The notes beneath the pieces were generated by a model. The model saw only the letters and a program-made list of their open reading frames with translations. It was not told the origin of the DNA and searched no databases. This document shows positions 40,068 through 49,222 of a stretch of 64,000 nucleotides of DNA, piece after piece. The DNA lies in NCBI RefSeq assembly GCF_000280925.3, contig NZ_CP012109.1, positions 5,166,501 through 5,230,500 of the forward strand, in the 5' to 3' direction. How positions within the stretch are numbered: position 1 is the first letter of the stretch; each line of letters starts with the position of its first letter. The position numbers were made by a program, and so were the translations under genes. This DNA comes from Myxococcus hansupus (GTDB lineage: Bacteria; Myxococcota; Myxococcia; Myxococcales; Myxococcaceae).

Positions 40068-40129
40068 TTGACAGTCGTGCGGAATTCAATCTATCGATTC
40101 AATCATCCGATTAACCCTGGAGATTGAAT
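40068..40129 (+). promoter_or_regulatory. Promoter with three ATTCAATC-type octamers
   Basis: A perfect TTGACA box (40068-40073) is followed at about 17-18 nt by CTATCG/TATCGA as a weak -10. ATTCAATC occurs at 40084-40091 and 40097-40104, and its inverse GATTGAAT at 40122-40129, overlapping the hydrolase leader. This layout fits repression by the divergent TetR protein. Confidence 0.5.
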
Positions 40130-40132
40130 CCT

Positions 40133-41494
40133 ATGGTCAAGCCCGGAGGCGAAACTACCGCAGGACGGCCGTCCCGACGAAGCGTGCTGATGGGCGCCGG
40201 GCTCTTTGCCGGAGGCGCGGCGGCGGCCATGGGCCTGCGTCACGCGTTGGCGCCGGTGTCCCAGGATGTGCAGGGCCTCAACCCGCGCGGCGGCGCCTGG
40301 TACGACCTGCGGCTGACGGGCGACGGCCTCATGGACAACCAGGTCCTGTGGTTCCTGGGGCATGCCACCCATGGGCAGAGCGACGTGGGCGACGTGCTGG
40401 AGACGGCCAGCCGCATCCAACCCGGTGACGAGACGAGCTGGTTCGAGGCCTGGACGAAGACGGCGCAGCGGGTCCAGGAGCAGGCCCAGGCCGCGGAGGC
40501 CAAGGGCCACCTGCTAAGCGCCGGTCAGGCCTATGCGCGCGCGGCCAACTACTACCGCGCCGCGACGATGCACTACACCGACCTGGAGGACCCGCGGACG
40601 CTCGAGGTGACCCGCCGCGCGGCCACCACCTTCGAGAAGTCCCATGGGCTGCTCGGCTACGACGTGCAGCCGCTCGCCATCCCCTACGAGGGCGTGACGC
40701 TGGCCGCGTACTTCGTGCGCTCCCCTCATGCGAAGCCGAGCGCGCCCGTCATCCTCCTCCACCAGGGGCTGCACGCCTGGCCGGAGGAGACGAAGTGGGT
40801 CTGGGACGGAGCGGTCCGGCGCGGCTACCACGTGCTCATGTTCCACGGGCCCGGCCAGGGGCGCTCGCTGCGGGAACACCGACTGAGCTTCCGTCCGGAC
40901 TGGGAGAAGGCCGTCTCGCCCGTGGTGGACGCGGCGGAGCGCATCCACGGCGTGGACCCTCGCCGCATCCTGCTCATGGGCCTGTCGTTCGGCGGCGCCC
41001 TGGCACCCCGCGCGGCGGCCTTCGAGCCTCGCATCGCCCTGGTCATCGCGAATCCAGGAGTGCTCAGTTGGTGGGAGTCCATCAGCTCGCACTTCCATCG
41101 CTTCCTCCCGGGCTCACTCGCGCTGCTCAAGTCGCATCCGGAGAAGTTCGACCAGGCCATCACCGCGCTCGCGGACCGTTGGCCCACGGCCCGGTACTGG
41201 TTGCGTGACGTGTATTGGAAACACGGAGCCAAGAGCCCCTCCGAGCTCTTTCGCAAGCTGGAGGAATTCACCAACGAGGCCATCGTCGACCGCATCCGCT
41301 GCCCGGTGCTCATCATGGAGGGTGAGGCCGAGGACGCCTCCCCCGGCCAATCCCAGAAGCTCTACGACGCGCTTCGCGGACCCAAACATCTGATGATGTT
41401 CACGCACGGAGAGGCCGCGCCGCTGCATTGTCAGGCGGCGTCCACGGCGCTCGCCGAGGCGCGGCTGTTCGACTGGCTGGACGAGAACGTCTGA
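40133..41494 (+). CDS. Tat-exported alpha/beta hydrolase
   Basis: 453 residues from ATG 40133; TTG 40124 is in frame but poorly placed for the ribosome-binding site. A twin-arginine signal (RPSRRSVLMGAGLFAGGAAA) indicates export in folded form. The alpha/beta hydrolase core has HQGLHAWPEET, MFHGPGQGRSL, LLMGLSFGGALAPRAAAF (nucleophile Ser) and a C-terminal LIMEGEAEDASPG (acid) with EAAPLHCQ (His). The long N-terminal helical half resembles FrsA/pseudooxynicotine-hydrolase type proteins. It is likely an ester or C-C bond hydrolase. It precedes the OMP gene by 10 nt, probably in one operon controlled by the TetR regulator. Confidence 0.8.
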   Translation: MVKPGGETTAGRPSRRSVLMGAGLFAGGAAAAMGLRHALAPVSQDVQGLNPRGGAWYDLRLTGDGLMDNQVLWFLGHATHGQSDVGDVLETASRIQPGDETSWFEAWTKTAQRVQEQAQAAEAKGHLLSAGQAYARAANYYRAATMHYTDLEDPRTLEVTRRAATTFEKSHGLLGYDVQPLAIPYEGVTLAAYFVRSPHAKPSAPVILLHQGLHAWPEETKWVWDGAVRRGYHVLMFHGPGQGRSLREHRLSFRPDWEKAVSPVVDAAERIHGVDPRRILLMGLSFGGALAPRAAAFEPRIALVIANPGVLSWWESISSHFHRFLPGSLALLKSHPEKFDQAITALADRWPTARYWLRDVYWKHGAKSPSELFRKLEEFTNEAIVDRIRCPVLIMEGEAEDASPGQSQKLYDALRGPKHLMMFTHGEAAPLHCQAASTALAEARLFDWLDENV

Positions 41495-41503
41495 GGCCCC
41501 GCC

Positions 41504-42565
41504 ATGACACCGCTGCTCACGGCGATTCTCGGAGCCCTCCTCGCCACCGCGCCCGAGGAGGCGCCGGAGGGGCGGTTCAGCGTCGTCCCCTTCCTCCTGC
41601 CCGCGTACCAACCCGAGACGAGCTTCCTGCTGGGCGGCGCGGCATCCCTCGTCTACCAGCCACCCGCGTCGCGAGGCGGCCGGGAGTCGCAGGTGATGCT
41701 GGCCGCCGCCGCGAGCACGCGCGGCCAGTTCACCCTCCTCCTCCAGCCGGATGTGAATCTGCTGGAGGACCGCCTCAACCTGACGGCCACCGCCAGCGCG
41801 GCGCGCTTCCCGGACCGCTTCTTCGGCCTGGGCGCGAACACCCGAGCAGAAGACGAGGAGGACTACACCCCCATCTATGTTGAGTTGGAGTTGAGCCCGA
41901 AGTGGCGCATCGCGCCCCGGCTCTACGTGGGCCCCACCGTGCGGTATCAGCACGCGCGCTTCACCCAGGTCGCCCAGGACGGGGCCGTCCAGCGGACCCG
42001 GGGGGCCGCGGGCGGCACGACGCTCCAGTTCGGATTCGCGGCGCTCTATGACTCGCGCGACAACACGCTCAATCCGGTGACGGGCGTGCTGGCGCGGCTC
42101 AACCTGCGCAGCGCCCAGGGCGCCTGGGGCTCGGACTACGTGTTCGGGGTGCTCCGGCTGGATGTCCGGCGCTACGTCTCGCTCCCCTGGGGACAGCGGC
42201 ACGTGCTCGCGATGCAGGGGCTCGTCGAGCTGCGCGACGGAGAGCCACCCTTCTATGACATGGGCCGCCTGGGCGGCATGGAGCTGAGCCGGGGCTACCT
42301 GGAGGGCCGCTACCGCGAGCGCCAGCACCTGGGCGCCCAGGTGGAGTACCGCGCGCCCCTCTTCTGGCGCCTGGGAGGTGTGGCCTTCGTCTCCGCCGCC
42401 ACGGTCGCCCATGACCCACGAGACCTGCATATCAATGACGTCAAACCCGCGGCCGGCGTGGGTTTGCGCTTCGCGCCAATGTCAGACGTGCCTGTAAATA
42501 TCCGCCTAGATGTGGCCTACGGCAACGAGCCGAGCTTCTACCTGAACGTAGGCGAAGCCTTCTAA
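41504..42565 (+). CDS. Outer-membrane beta-barrel protein (surface antigen/BamA-like)
   Basis: 353 residues with a short hydrophobic N terminus (LLTAILGALLATAP) as signal. The rest is alternating amphipathic strands (FLLGGAASLVYQP, TFLLQPDVNLLEDRLNL-type runs) and contains DSRDNTLNPVTGVLARLNLR and GGMELSRGYLEGRYRERQHL, which recall the Omp85/D15 barrel with its RGY-type lid motif. It ends in a terminal Phe. POTRA domains are not present. It probably acts as a two-partner or lipid/ester transport barrel linked to the hydrolase. Homologues are usually annotated as bacterial surface antigen (D15) family. Confidence 0.72.
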   Translation: MTPLLTAILGALLATAPEEAPEGRFSVVPFLLPAYQPETSFLLGGAASLVYQPPASRGGRESQVMLAAAASTRGQFTLLLQPDVNLLEDRLNLTATASAARFPDRFFGLGANTRAEDEEDYTPIYVELELSPKWRIAPRLYVGPTVRYQHARFTQVAQDGAVQRTRGAAGGTTLQFGFAALYDSRDNTLNPVTGVLARLNLRSAQGAWGSDYVFGVLRLDVRRYVSLPWGQRHVLAMQGLVELRDGEPPFYDMGRLGGMELSRGYLEGRYRERQHLGAQVEYRAPLFWRLGGVAFVSAATVAHDPRDLHINDVKPAAGVGLRFAPMSDVPVNIRLDVAYGNEPSFYLNVGEAF

Positions 42566-42643
42566 GCGGGAGCGCTCGACGCGCTCGTCGTCCCAGCCAT
42601 GTCTCGTCGTTCATCAATACACCCCATCTGGGAGTGACACCAC

Positions 42644-44629
42644 ATGCATTGGCTGCGTACGGATACGCGCGCCCGCTTCGTCGGCGCGCTGATGGGAAGT
42701 CTTGTCCTCACGACGGGCTGCGGCCCCGAGGAGTCCTACCTCGACGGCGAAGAGGAGGTCCTGATGTCCACGGACAAGGACAAGGATGGCTCGCGTGGCA
42801 GGCGCCAGGACGCGCTCATCTATGGCCATGACTCACGCGAAGACGTGTATCGCCATCCGGACGCGCACCTCCGGGCGCGCGCGCATCAGTCCACGGTGGC
42901 CATCATGCGGCCCGGGGACATCAACGCGTCGGATCCCAACAACGTCTCGTTCAACGGCGGAACGTTGAAGAACGAAGCCAACCTCTGCGACACCGAGCGT
43001 TTCCTCAATGACCCGGCGGCCTCGGACTGCACGGGCACGCTCATCGACGATGACCTCGTGCTCACGTCGGGGACGTGCGTCGTGCTCGGCGGCGACTGCG
43101 AGAACCTGCGCTTCGTCTTCAACTACTACCGCGACTCCCCCATCTCGTATCAGCGGGTGACGGCCCAGGACGTCTTCCAGTGCGCCAAGGTCGAGGTGGC
43201 GAAGTACGGCTATTGGAACGGCCTCGCCTACAACTACGCCATCATCCGGCTGGACCGCTCCGCCACGCCCCGCTTCACGCCCGCGCCCGTGCTCCCGGCG
43301 AGCGCCGCGTTGGACAGCAACGCGCCCATCTCCATCGTGGGCACCAGTGAAGGGACGCCCTTCAAGCTCGACACGAACGGGACCATCCGGAACGGCAACC
43401 CGCTCACGCTGGACTCCTTCATGGCCCACACGAACACCTTCTGGGGCCAGATTGGCTCCGCCGCCTACGAGCCCGATACGAATACGGTCGTCGGCATGTT
43501 CACTGATGGCCTCGCGGACTACACCACCAACGGCGCATGCAACGTCGTCAACCTCTGCCCCAACACGGGCTGCCCCAACGTGCCAGTCGCCGAGCAGTAC
43601 AGCTATGCCCGGCCCGCCATCGACGAGTTCTGCGGCGTGTCCACCTCCCGCCGGCTGTGCGGTGAAACGACGCTGGCCAACGCGCTGACCTACAGCCGCG
43701 CCAACACCCAGAGCGCCCTGACGAATACGGCCCAGGCGACGCTGTCCCTCGTGGCGGGACAGACGGCGCTCATCGGCACGTGCGGGACGCCCGGCAGCTT
43801 CGCCAGCGGCGACACCGTGCTGCGGCTCTACAATGCAGCCAACACCCAGGTGGCCGTGAACGACGACACGCTCGGCCTCGGCAACCGCTGCTCCTTCATC
43901 CGCTATCAGGTGCCGACCGGTGCCTCGGGTGACTACACGCTGCGCGCGGGCTGCTACGACGACAAGGCCTGCCGCGCCACCGTCACCTGGAGCGTGGGGG
44001 CGGCCAGCTTCAGCGTCGCGAACACGCAATCCGCGACGGTGAACACCTCCAACCACCGCGTCACCCTGACGGAGGGACAGCGCCTGCACGTGGGCACCTG
44101 CGGCCAGCCCGGGGCCACCAAGGTGGGCGATACCTTCATCCGGCTGTTCGACCCCCAGGGCCAGGAGATGGCGTTCAACGACGACGCCTGCGGTGGCACC
44201 GGGTCGCAAATCCAGTACACCGTGCCCGCCGGCAAGGGCGGCGTCTGGGAGGTTCGCGCCGGCTGCTACTCCACCGGTTCGTGCAGCGGAAACCTCGCCT
44301 GGAGCACCCATGGCGGCACGAACACCTTCGTGTACGAGACGGAGCGCACCGCGGGCGCGACCGTGAACACCGTCAACCAGGACCTCGCGCTGGCCGCGGG
44401 ACAGACGCTGACGGTGGGCACCTGCGGCATGGCCAACGCCTACACACCCGACGACAGCCTCCTGCGTCTGATGAACGCGGCGGGCACCCAGGTGACCTTC
44501 AACGACGACGCGTGCGGCGTGGCGTCGCGCATCACCTACGTCGTGCCCGCCGACGGCGTCTACCAGCTCCGCGCGGGCTGCTACGGCGCCGACGCGTGCA
44601 GTGGCTCGGTGGCGTACACCACGCACTGA
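42644..44629 (+). CDS. Trypsin-fold lipoprotein with degenerate catalytic triad and three C-terminal repeats
   Basis: 661 residues. The N terminus has a lipoprotein signal ending in LTTGC. The trypsin/glutamyl-endopeptidase fold spans about residues 85-335 (CTGTLIDDDLVLTSGTCVVL; YAIIRLDRSATPRFTP; WGQIGSAAYEPDTNTVVGMF). All three catalytic positions are altered: His is Thr144, Asp is Asn177 and Ser is Ile270 (GQIGS in place of GNSGS). The C-terminal part has three ~100-residue repeats (ANTQSALTN, ANTQSATVN, ERTAGATVN starts) with conserved GTCG and RAGCY elements, each with paired Cys. It cannot be a working serine protease. It probably binds protein, substrate or surface. A hairpin follows. 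Confidence 0.82.
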   Translation: MHWLRTDTRARFVGALMGSLVLTTGCGPEESYLDGEEEVLMSTDKDKDGSRGRRQDALIYGHDSREDVYRHPDAHLRARAHQSTVAIMRPGDINASDPNNVSFNGGTLKNEANLCDTERFLNDPAASDCTGTLIDDDLVLTSGTCVVLGGDCENLRFVFNYYRDSPISYQRVTAQDVFQCAKVEVAKYGYWNGLAYNYAIIRLDRSATPRFTPAPVLPASAALDSNAPISIVGTSEGTPFKLDTNGTIRNGNPLTLDSFMAHTNTFWGQIGSAAYEPDTNTVVGMFTDGLADYTTNGACNVVNLCPNTGCPNVPVAEQYSYARPAIDEFCGVSTSRRLCGETTLANALTYSRANTQSALTNTAQATLSLVAGQTALIGTCGTPGSFASGDTVLRLYNAANTQVAVNDDTLGLGNRCSFIRYQVPTGASGDYTLRAGCYDDKACRATVTWSVGAASFSVANTQSATVNTSNHRVTLTEGQRLHVGTCGQPGATKVGDTFIRLFDPQGQEMAFNDDACGGTGSQIQYTVPAGKGGVWEVRAGCYSTGSCSGNLAWSTHGGTNTFVYETERTAGATVNTVNQDLALAAGQTLTVGTCGMANAYTPDDSLLRLMNAAGTQVTFNDDACGVASRITYVVPADGVYQLRAGCYGADACSGSVAYTTH

Positions 44630-44649
44630 CACGGATGCCTTGAAGCACG

Positions 44650-44681
44650 GCCGCCCCTTCCGCGCACACGGAGGGGGCGGC
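44650..44681 (+). terminator. Strong GC hairpin
   Basis: GCCGCCCCTTCC pairs with GGAGGGGGCGGC (11 of 12 standard pairs, one G-T) across an 8-nt loop. It lies 21 nt past the pseudo-protease stop. The following bases are CTGCGGCGTTTCG, so there is only a weak T-run. Confidence 0.55.
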
Positions 44682-44716
44682 TGCGGCGTTTCGCGGGCCA
44701 TGCTAGAAGCCGCCGC

Positions 44717-45613
44717 ATGCGCCAATTCCTGCTCCCCCTGGTCGCCCTGCTCACGCTCGTGGGCTGCTCCGATTCTCCCTCTGACGGCCCCGGTACGGAG
44801 CCCCCCAGCGTGGACCGTGGCCCCAGGGCCATCCCGCTGGATGGCGACCCGAACGGCATGTTCTGGGACGCGGAGAATGAAACGCTCTACATCGGCGACG
44901 ACCAGAACCACCGCATCCTCAAGTACCGGGACGGCGAAGGTGTGTCGCTGGCCGTGGAGATGCCGGACGCGCCGCCCAACAGCACCAACCTGGGCGAGGT
45001 GGTGCGCATGCCCGACGGCACGCTGGTGACGGTGCGCTTCGGCTTCGGCACCGCGGGCGCGGTGCTCTACGCGCGCCCGGACGGCACCACCGGCACGGTG
45101 CCCGGGCTGCCCACCAACCGCCGCCGCATCGGTCTGACGGTGACGGAGGACGGGCGCCTCTACAACTCGTACTTCGTGCGCAACAGCAACGTGAACGTGG
45201 GCTCCGTCGCCCTGCTCAGCCTGGACGGCACGGAGCAGGAGGTGGTGGGCGCGCTGCAGAAGCCCGTGGGCGTGCTGGCCGTGGGTGACTCGCTCTTCAT
45301 CGCGGACCAGATTGCCGGAAAGGTGTACCGCTCGCCGCTGGCCCGTCCGGCGGAGCTGACCACCATCGCCACCATCACCGAGCCGGACCTGCTGTCGCTG
45401 GGGCCCAACGGCCTGCTGCTCACGGGCACGCGCCAGGGCACGGTGGTGGGCATCAACCCCGTCTCGGGCGCCCAGAGCGTGCTCGCCAGCGGCTTCCAGC
45501 ACGTGCGTGGCATCGCGTACGACGCGGCCAACCGCCGCCTCTTCATCGCCGACCACGACGGGGACGAGTCCAACGGCACGACGCACTTCCTTCAAATCGT
45601 CCCGGTCAACTGA
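44717..45613 (+). CDS. NHL/SMP-30-like propeller lipoprotein
   Basis: 298 residues with a signal and lipobox (LLPLVALLTLVGC). Blade-like repeats are visible: GMFWDAENETLYIGDDQNHR, EVVRMPDGTLVTVRFGFG, LTVTEDGRLYNSYF and GIAYDAANRRLFIADHDG. It is anchored in the periplasm or outer membrane. Its stop codon is directly followed by the ATG of the porin gene, so the two are in one operon. The likely role is binding a ligand or lactone-like substrate that enters through the porin; this is inference. Confidence 0.78.
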   Translation: MRQFLLPLVALLTLVGCSDSPSDGPGTEPPSVDRGPRAIPLDGDPNGMFWDAENETLYIGDDQNHRILKYRDGEGVSLAVEMPDAPPNSTNLGEVVRMPDGTLVTVRFGFGTAGAVLYARPDGTTGTVPGLPTNRRRIGLTVTEDGRLYNSYFVRNSNVNVGSVALLSLDGTEQEVVGALQKPVGVLAVGDSLFIADQIAGKVYRSPLARPAELTTIATITEPDLLSLGPNGLLLTGTRQGTVVGINPVSGAQSVLASGFQHVRGIAYDAANRRLFIADHDGDESNGTTHFLQIVPVN

Positions 45614-46792
45614 ATGCGCCCGTTCCTCCTCGCGGTGGCCACGCTGGCGAGCGCGCCCGCGCTGGCGGCACCGGACTGGCTCCAGCCCGTCCTGGTGGGT
45701 GAAATCGACTGGCGGCAACACGTCTCCGAGGTGGAAGGCTTCGACGGTGTCACCCTGGGCCGGCTCCGCGTGGGCGCGCGGGCCTACCCCGCCCCGTGGC
45801 TGATGGCGTCCGGCGTGGCGGAGTGGGCCCAGGAGAAGCCGGCCCTCATCGACGCCTTCGTGGCCGCCACCCTGGGCGAGTCGTTGCGCCTGTCCATGGG
45901 CATGTCCAAGACGCCGCTGTTCATCAGCGCGCGGGATGAGAACCTGGAAGCCCGCACCATCCCCGAACTGTCCCTGCTCGCGGCGACGTTCTGGCCGCGC
46001 CGGGACCTGGGGCTCGAGGCGTGGTGGGCGCCCAAGACGCTGCCCGTGGAGGCCTGGGTGCGCGTGGGCAACGGCTCCCGCAGCCCGCTGGGCAACGACA
46101 ACAGCCTGCCCGCGCTGGACGCCCGGGTGGACGGCCGGTGGGGCCGGGCCCGGGGCAACGTGGACGCGTTCTGGGGCTTCCGCGCGGGCGCGGGCGTCCA
46201 CGTGGAGAACGCGTATGACCGGGCCGGCATTGGCGGCATCGGTCCCCAGAACTTCGTCTTCTACCGGCCGCCGCCCGTGTCGGGCCCCCGCTCCGTGGTG
46301 GAGGCCCACGCGCGGCTCGACGTGGGCCCGGTGCGCGTGCTCGCGGAGGGCGCCGCGGCCTGGGAGCGCCGCTCGCGGGACACCGACGGCAATCCCAACA
46401 CCCCGCGCGAAGGTCTGCCGCAGATGGAGAGCCAGGGCGCCTCGCTGGAGGTGACCTGGGTGGTGACGGGGCGTCCGCGCGGCGACGGCGCGCGCTGGCC
46501 CATCGCGCCGAATGACCCCAACGGAATGGAGGCCTTCAACGCGGGCAAGGTGCCCCTGGGCGCCATCGAGGTCGCCGCGCGCGTGGAGCGGCTGTGGCTG
46601 GGCCGAGGCGCCCCCGACGTCCAGCCAGGCGGAACGACGGGCGGCGCCGTCGCGGTCCGCTGGTGGATGACGTCCTTCTTCGGCCTCGGGGCCGCGGGGT
46701 ACGTCCAACGCTACGACACCGCGCCCCTGGAGGACCCGGGCCGCCGCAACTCCTGGCTCGCGCTGGCGCGTGCCACCGTGAGCGTCCCATGA
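45614..46792 (+). CDS. Porin-like outer-membrane protein
   Basis: 392 residues with a signal peptide (RPFLLAVATLASAPALAAP). The mature part is a series of amphipathic strands typical of 14- to 16-stranded porins (LRVGARAYPAPWLMASGVAE; LGLEAWWAPKTLPVEAWVRV; GGAVAVRWWMTSFFGLGAAG) and resembles phosphate-selective porin O/P-type proteins, without a clear signature. The terminal residues (TVSVP) do not include the usual aromatic C terminus. It is translationally adjacent to the propeller lipoprotein. Confidence 0.7.
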   Translation: MRPFLLAVATLASAPALAAPDWLQPVLVGEIDWRQHVSEVEGFDGVTLGRLRVGARAYPAPWLMASGVAEWAQEKPALIDAFVAATLGESLRLSMGMSKTPLFISARDENLEARTIPELSLLAATFWPRRDLGLEAWWAPKTLPVEAWVRVGNGSRSPLGNDNSLPALDARVDGRWGRARGNVDAFWGFRAGAGVHVENAYDRAGIGGIGPQNFVFYRPPPVSGPRSVVEAHARLDVGPVRVLAEGAAAWERRSRDTDGNPNTPREGLPQMESQGASLEVTWVVTGRPRGDGARWPIAPNDPNGMEAFNAGKVPLGAIEVAARVERLWLGRGAPDVQPGGTTGGAVAVRWWMTSFFGLGAAGYVQRYDTAPLEDPGRRNSWLALARATVSVP

Positions 46793-46872
46793 GCCTTTGA
46801 CTCCGCCCGGGGCCCCGAGGGGGCGTGGCCCCGTGCGGAGTGCCACACCTGCGCTCGCCCCCGGGACACTCC

Positions 46873-47976
46873 ATGACTCGTCTTTCCCGTCTCACCCGTC
46901 GTGTCGTCTCGAGGATGAACCTGGCCCTGCTGGTTGGAGGGGCCGTCGTGGGCTGCGGTGGCGCCCCGGAACCGGATGCGCTGGAAGCCCAGGCCCAATC
47001 CCTGGCCTGGCCCAGTGGCAGCAGCCGGACGGTGGTGTCCCGCCGTGTCGTCTCCCTGAATGGCGTGACGTTTCAGGCCGCCCCGGGCTTCGAGCACTTC
47101 CGCGCGGCGGGAGCGCCGGACCTCGCGCTCCACAACGTGCGCATCGCGGAGGTGGATGCCCCCGCCGTGCGCGAGGCCCTGGTCGTCATGGCCGCCGGCC
47201 AGAAGATTTCGAGCAGCGGGCACTCCAGCGGCGTCACGGGGCAGGCCTCCAACTGGGATGCCTCGTGTAACAGCGTCTCCTGTCCCAACGTCACCCTGGA
47301 TGGCCGCTCCCTGGCGATGAAGCTGAGCGCCCTGGGCCTGTTCCCCAGCGGCAGGACGTACCTGTCCGTCATCAACGACGCCAACTTCGACCACCTGTTC
47401 GACAGCGATACGAAGCAGCGGCTCGTCAACGGGTTCGCCGGCTGGCTCCAGGCCCAGGTGCGTCCGGAGACGCGCGCCATCTACCTGGCGGGAAGCTCGC
47501 GAGGCGGCTGCTTGATGATGCGGGTGGCACAGGCGCTGCGCGCGAACACGGCGCTCGACGGTATCAACGTCTACGTGTCGTCGTTCGACGGCGTGTGCCG
47601 CAACAGCCAGGGCGAGCTGGGCACCTTCGACAGCAAGGTCAACAACCCGGTGCGGCCGTGGGGCACCTTCTATGGCGGATGGGCCACGAACATGACGGCG
47701 CAGTTCCCCCGCCGCCACCGGCTCCACATCTTCCACGTGGTGGGCGGACAGGAAGTCGCCCCGGCCACCGGCATCCGCGCGTTCACCGCGTACAACGGCA
47801 CGACGCCGCCCTCCACGGGCACGAACCTCGACTGGGGTTGGTACAAGCAGACGTGGGTGAAGTGGCAGCACAAGGAGATTGGCAATCCGTACACCGACCC
47901 CAGCGCGTCCGAGCAGGCGCAGGCGGTGGCGGACACCGTCGACGCGCACCTGACGTGGCTCGGCGGCTTGCTGTAG
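46873..47976 (+). CDS. Secreted lipoprotein of the alpha/beta-hydrolase type
   Basis: 367 residues from ATG 46873; ATG 46915 is a possible shorter start. The signal ends in a lipobox-like VVGCGG. A central IYLAGSSRGGCLMMRVAQAL has the G-x-S-x-G nucleophile elbow (Ser in GSSRGG), and IFHVVGGQEVAPAT may carry the acidic residue; a His near the end could be the third member. The early part contains Cys pairs (WDASCNSVSCPN) that probably form a disulfide. It would act in the periplasm or on the cell surface as an esterase or peptidase. Family identity is not certain. Confidence 0.6.
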   Translation: MTRLSRLTRRVVSRMNLALLVGGAVVGCGGAPEPDALEAQAQSLAWPSGSSRTVVSRRVVSLNGVTFQAAPGFEHFRAAGAPDLALHNVRIAEVDAPAVREALVVMAAGQKISSSGHSSGVTGQASNWDASCNSVSCPNVTLDGRSLAMKLSALGLFPSGRTYLSVINDANFDHLFDSDTKQRLVNGFAGWLQAQVRPETRAIYLAGSSRGGCLMMRVAQALRANTALDGINVYVSSFDGVCRNSQGELGTFDSKVNNPVRPWGTFYGGWATNMTAQFPRRHRLHIFHVVGGQEVAPATGIRAFTAYNGTTPPSTGTNLDWGWYKQTWVKWQHKEIGNPYTDPSASEQAQAVADTVDAHLTWLGGLL

Positions 47977-47992
47977 CCACGCGCCCTCTTCC

Positions 47993-49054
47993 CTAGGGAA
48001 ATCCGGGCGGCCGTCCTTCCTCGGCCGCCCGGAGCCGCGCGCCTGGGTTGAGCTCGAAGGCCAGCCCGAACTGCCACAGCGCCACGCGCTCCAGGAACAG
48101 GATGTTGTAGTAGTCCTGCCCCCGCACATAGCGGGCGAAGACGCCAAAGCCCGCGCCCCAACGAGGGTACGCGCCCAGCTCCGCCATCAACGTGGCCCGC
48201 TGCGTGGGCGTCTCGCCAAAGGGGCGCGATACGGACAGCTCCAGCGGGAAGCGGTGGTTGCTCCAGGTCCGCTGTCCCATGACGCCCGCCCCCCAATGGC
48301 CGTCGCCGTAGACGACCCGCTGCGCGCGGGTAATCCGTCCCGGGCCAATGGAGGTGTTCAGCTCGAAGGCCGCGAACCCACCCACGAGCCAGGCATTGCG
48401 CAAGTCCGCCTCCACGTCGAAGGCCAGCCGCGCGTGCAGCTCCATGCGGAAGAGATTCGTCGTGAAGCTGCCCGACACTTCATTCAACGGCAGCGTCCCC
48501 TCCTTCGGCATACAGCCCGACTCGCCGCGAGTCTGGTTGCCGTAAAAGCACCCGGACTCCCCATTCGAGTAGTGCGCGGCGATGACATTGAGGCCCAACG
48601 CCAACCCACGCGCGGCGGCGCCCTCCGCGCGCGGCTTCGACAGGGGCCGCAGGTGCGCCACCTGAAAGGTCACCTTCGCCATGAAGGACGGCGGGATGAC
48701 CGGCTCGCTGGGCGTGTCCATGATTCGGAGCTGCACCGCCGGAGTGATGATGAGCGACAGGAAGTACTCACCGCCGGGCTCGGTGAAGTCGCCCACGTGG
48801 AGCTGGGGCAGGAAGAGGTTGGGCGCCACCTGCGCCTCGAAGATGAGCTTCTCGGGTGAGTTGGGCGAGCCCTCGCGCCGGATGCGATTGGGCGAGTCGA
48901 GGATGTAGCTGCGGGACAGGAAGAGCGGGACGGGCGCGTCGTACTCCACGCGCCAGCCGTCCGCGCGGGCCCCCTGCGCCAGCAACACCCACGCCCCACA
49001 CAGCAGCGCGCGGTACCCTCGTCCCCCTGCCCTCCACGCCATGGACGCCCCCAT
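47993..49054 (-). CDS. Outer-membrane barrel with OMPLA-like motif
   Basis: 353 residues from ATG 49054 (ATG 49042 also possible). A signal (RALLCGAWVLLAQGARA) precedes a barrel of amphipathic strands. Residues 161-167 read HYSNGES, which matches the H-x-S-N-G pattern of outer-membrane phospholipase A (His161, Ser163). The usual distal Asn motif is not obvious, so enzymatic function is only a possibility. The protein ends in a charged tail, not an aromatic residue. It is convergent with the esterase-like gene, 16 nt apart. Confidence 0.65.
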   Translation of the reverse strand: MGASMAWRAGGRGYRALLCGAWVLLAQGARADGWRVEYDAPVPLFLSRSYILDSPNRIRREGSPNSPEKLIFEAQVAPNLFLPQLHVGDFTEPGGEYFLSLIITPAVQLRIMDTPSEPVIPPSFMAKVTFQVAHLRPLSKPRAEGAAARGLALGLNVIAAHYSNGESGCFYGNQTRGESGCMPKEGTLPLNEVSGSFTTNLFRMELHARLAFDVEADLRNAWLVGGFAAFELNTSIGPGRITRAQRVVYGDGHWGAGVMGQRTWSNHRFPLELSVSRPFGETPTQRATLMAELGAYPRWGAGFGVFARYVRGQDYYNILFLERVALWQFGLAFELNPGARLRAAEEGRPPGFP

Positions 49055-49222
49055 GAGTCACGGGGAGGACGTCAGACATGGCACCCGCGGGTTGTCACGT
49101 GGCCTGGTGGCCCGACAGCCCACCGTGAGACGTCCGCGCCCCCAGAAGCGGCCCCGGACACATTTCCCGGCCCGGCGGTCCCACGGACACCGTCCCGCCG
49201 GGGACCGCCAGCCTCGCGGGGC

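Noticed and set aside
42833..46846. 1337-residue minus-strand ORF
   Set aside because: It is antisense to the pseudo-protease, propeller and porin genes; Arg/His/Gly-rich composition and no recognisable domain mark it as a shadow ORF typical of G+C-rich DNA.
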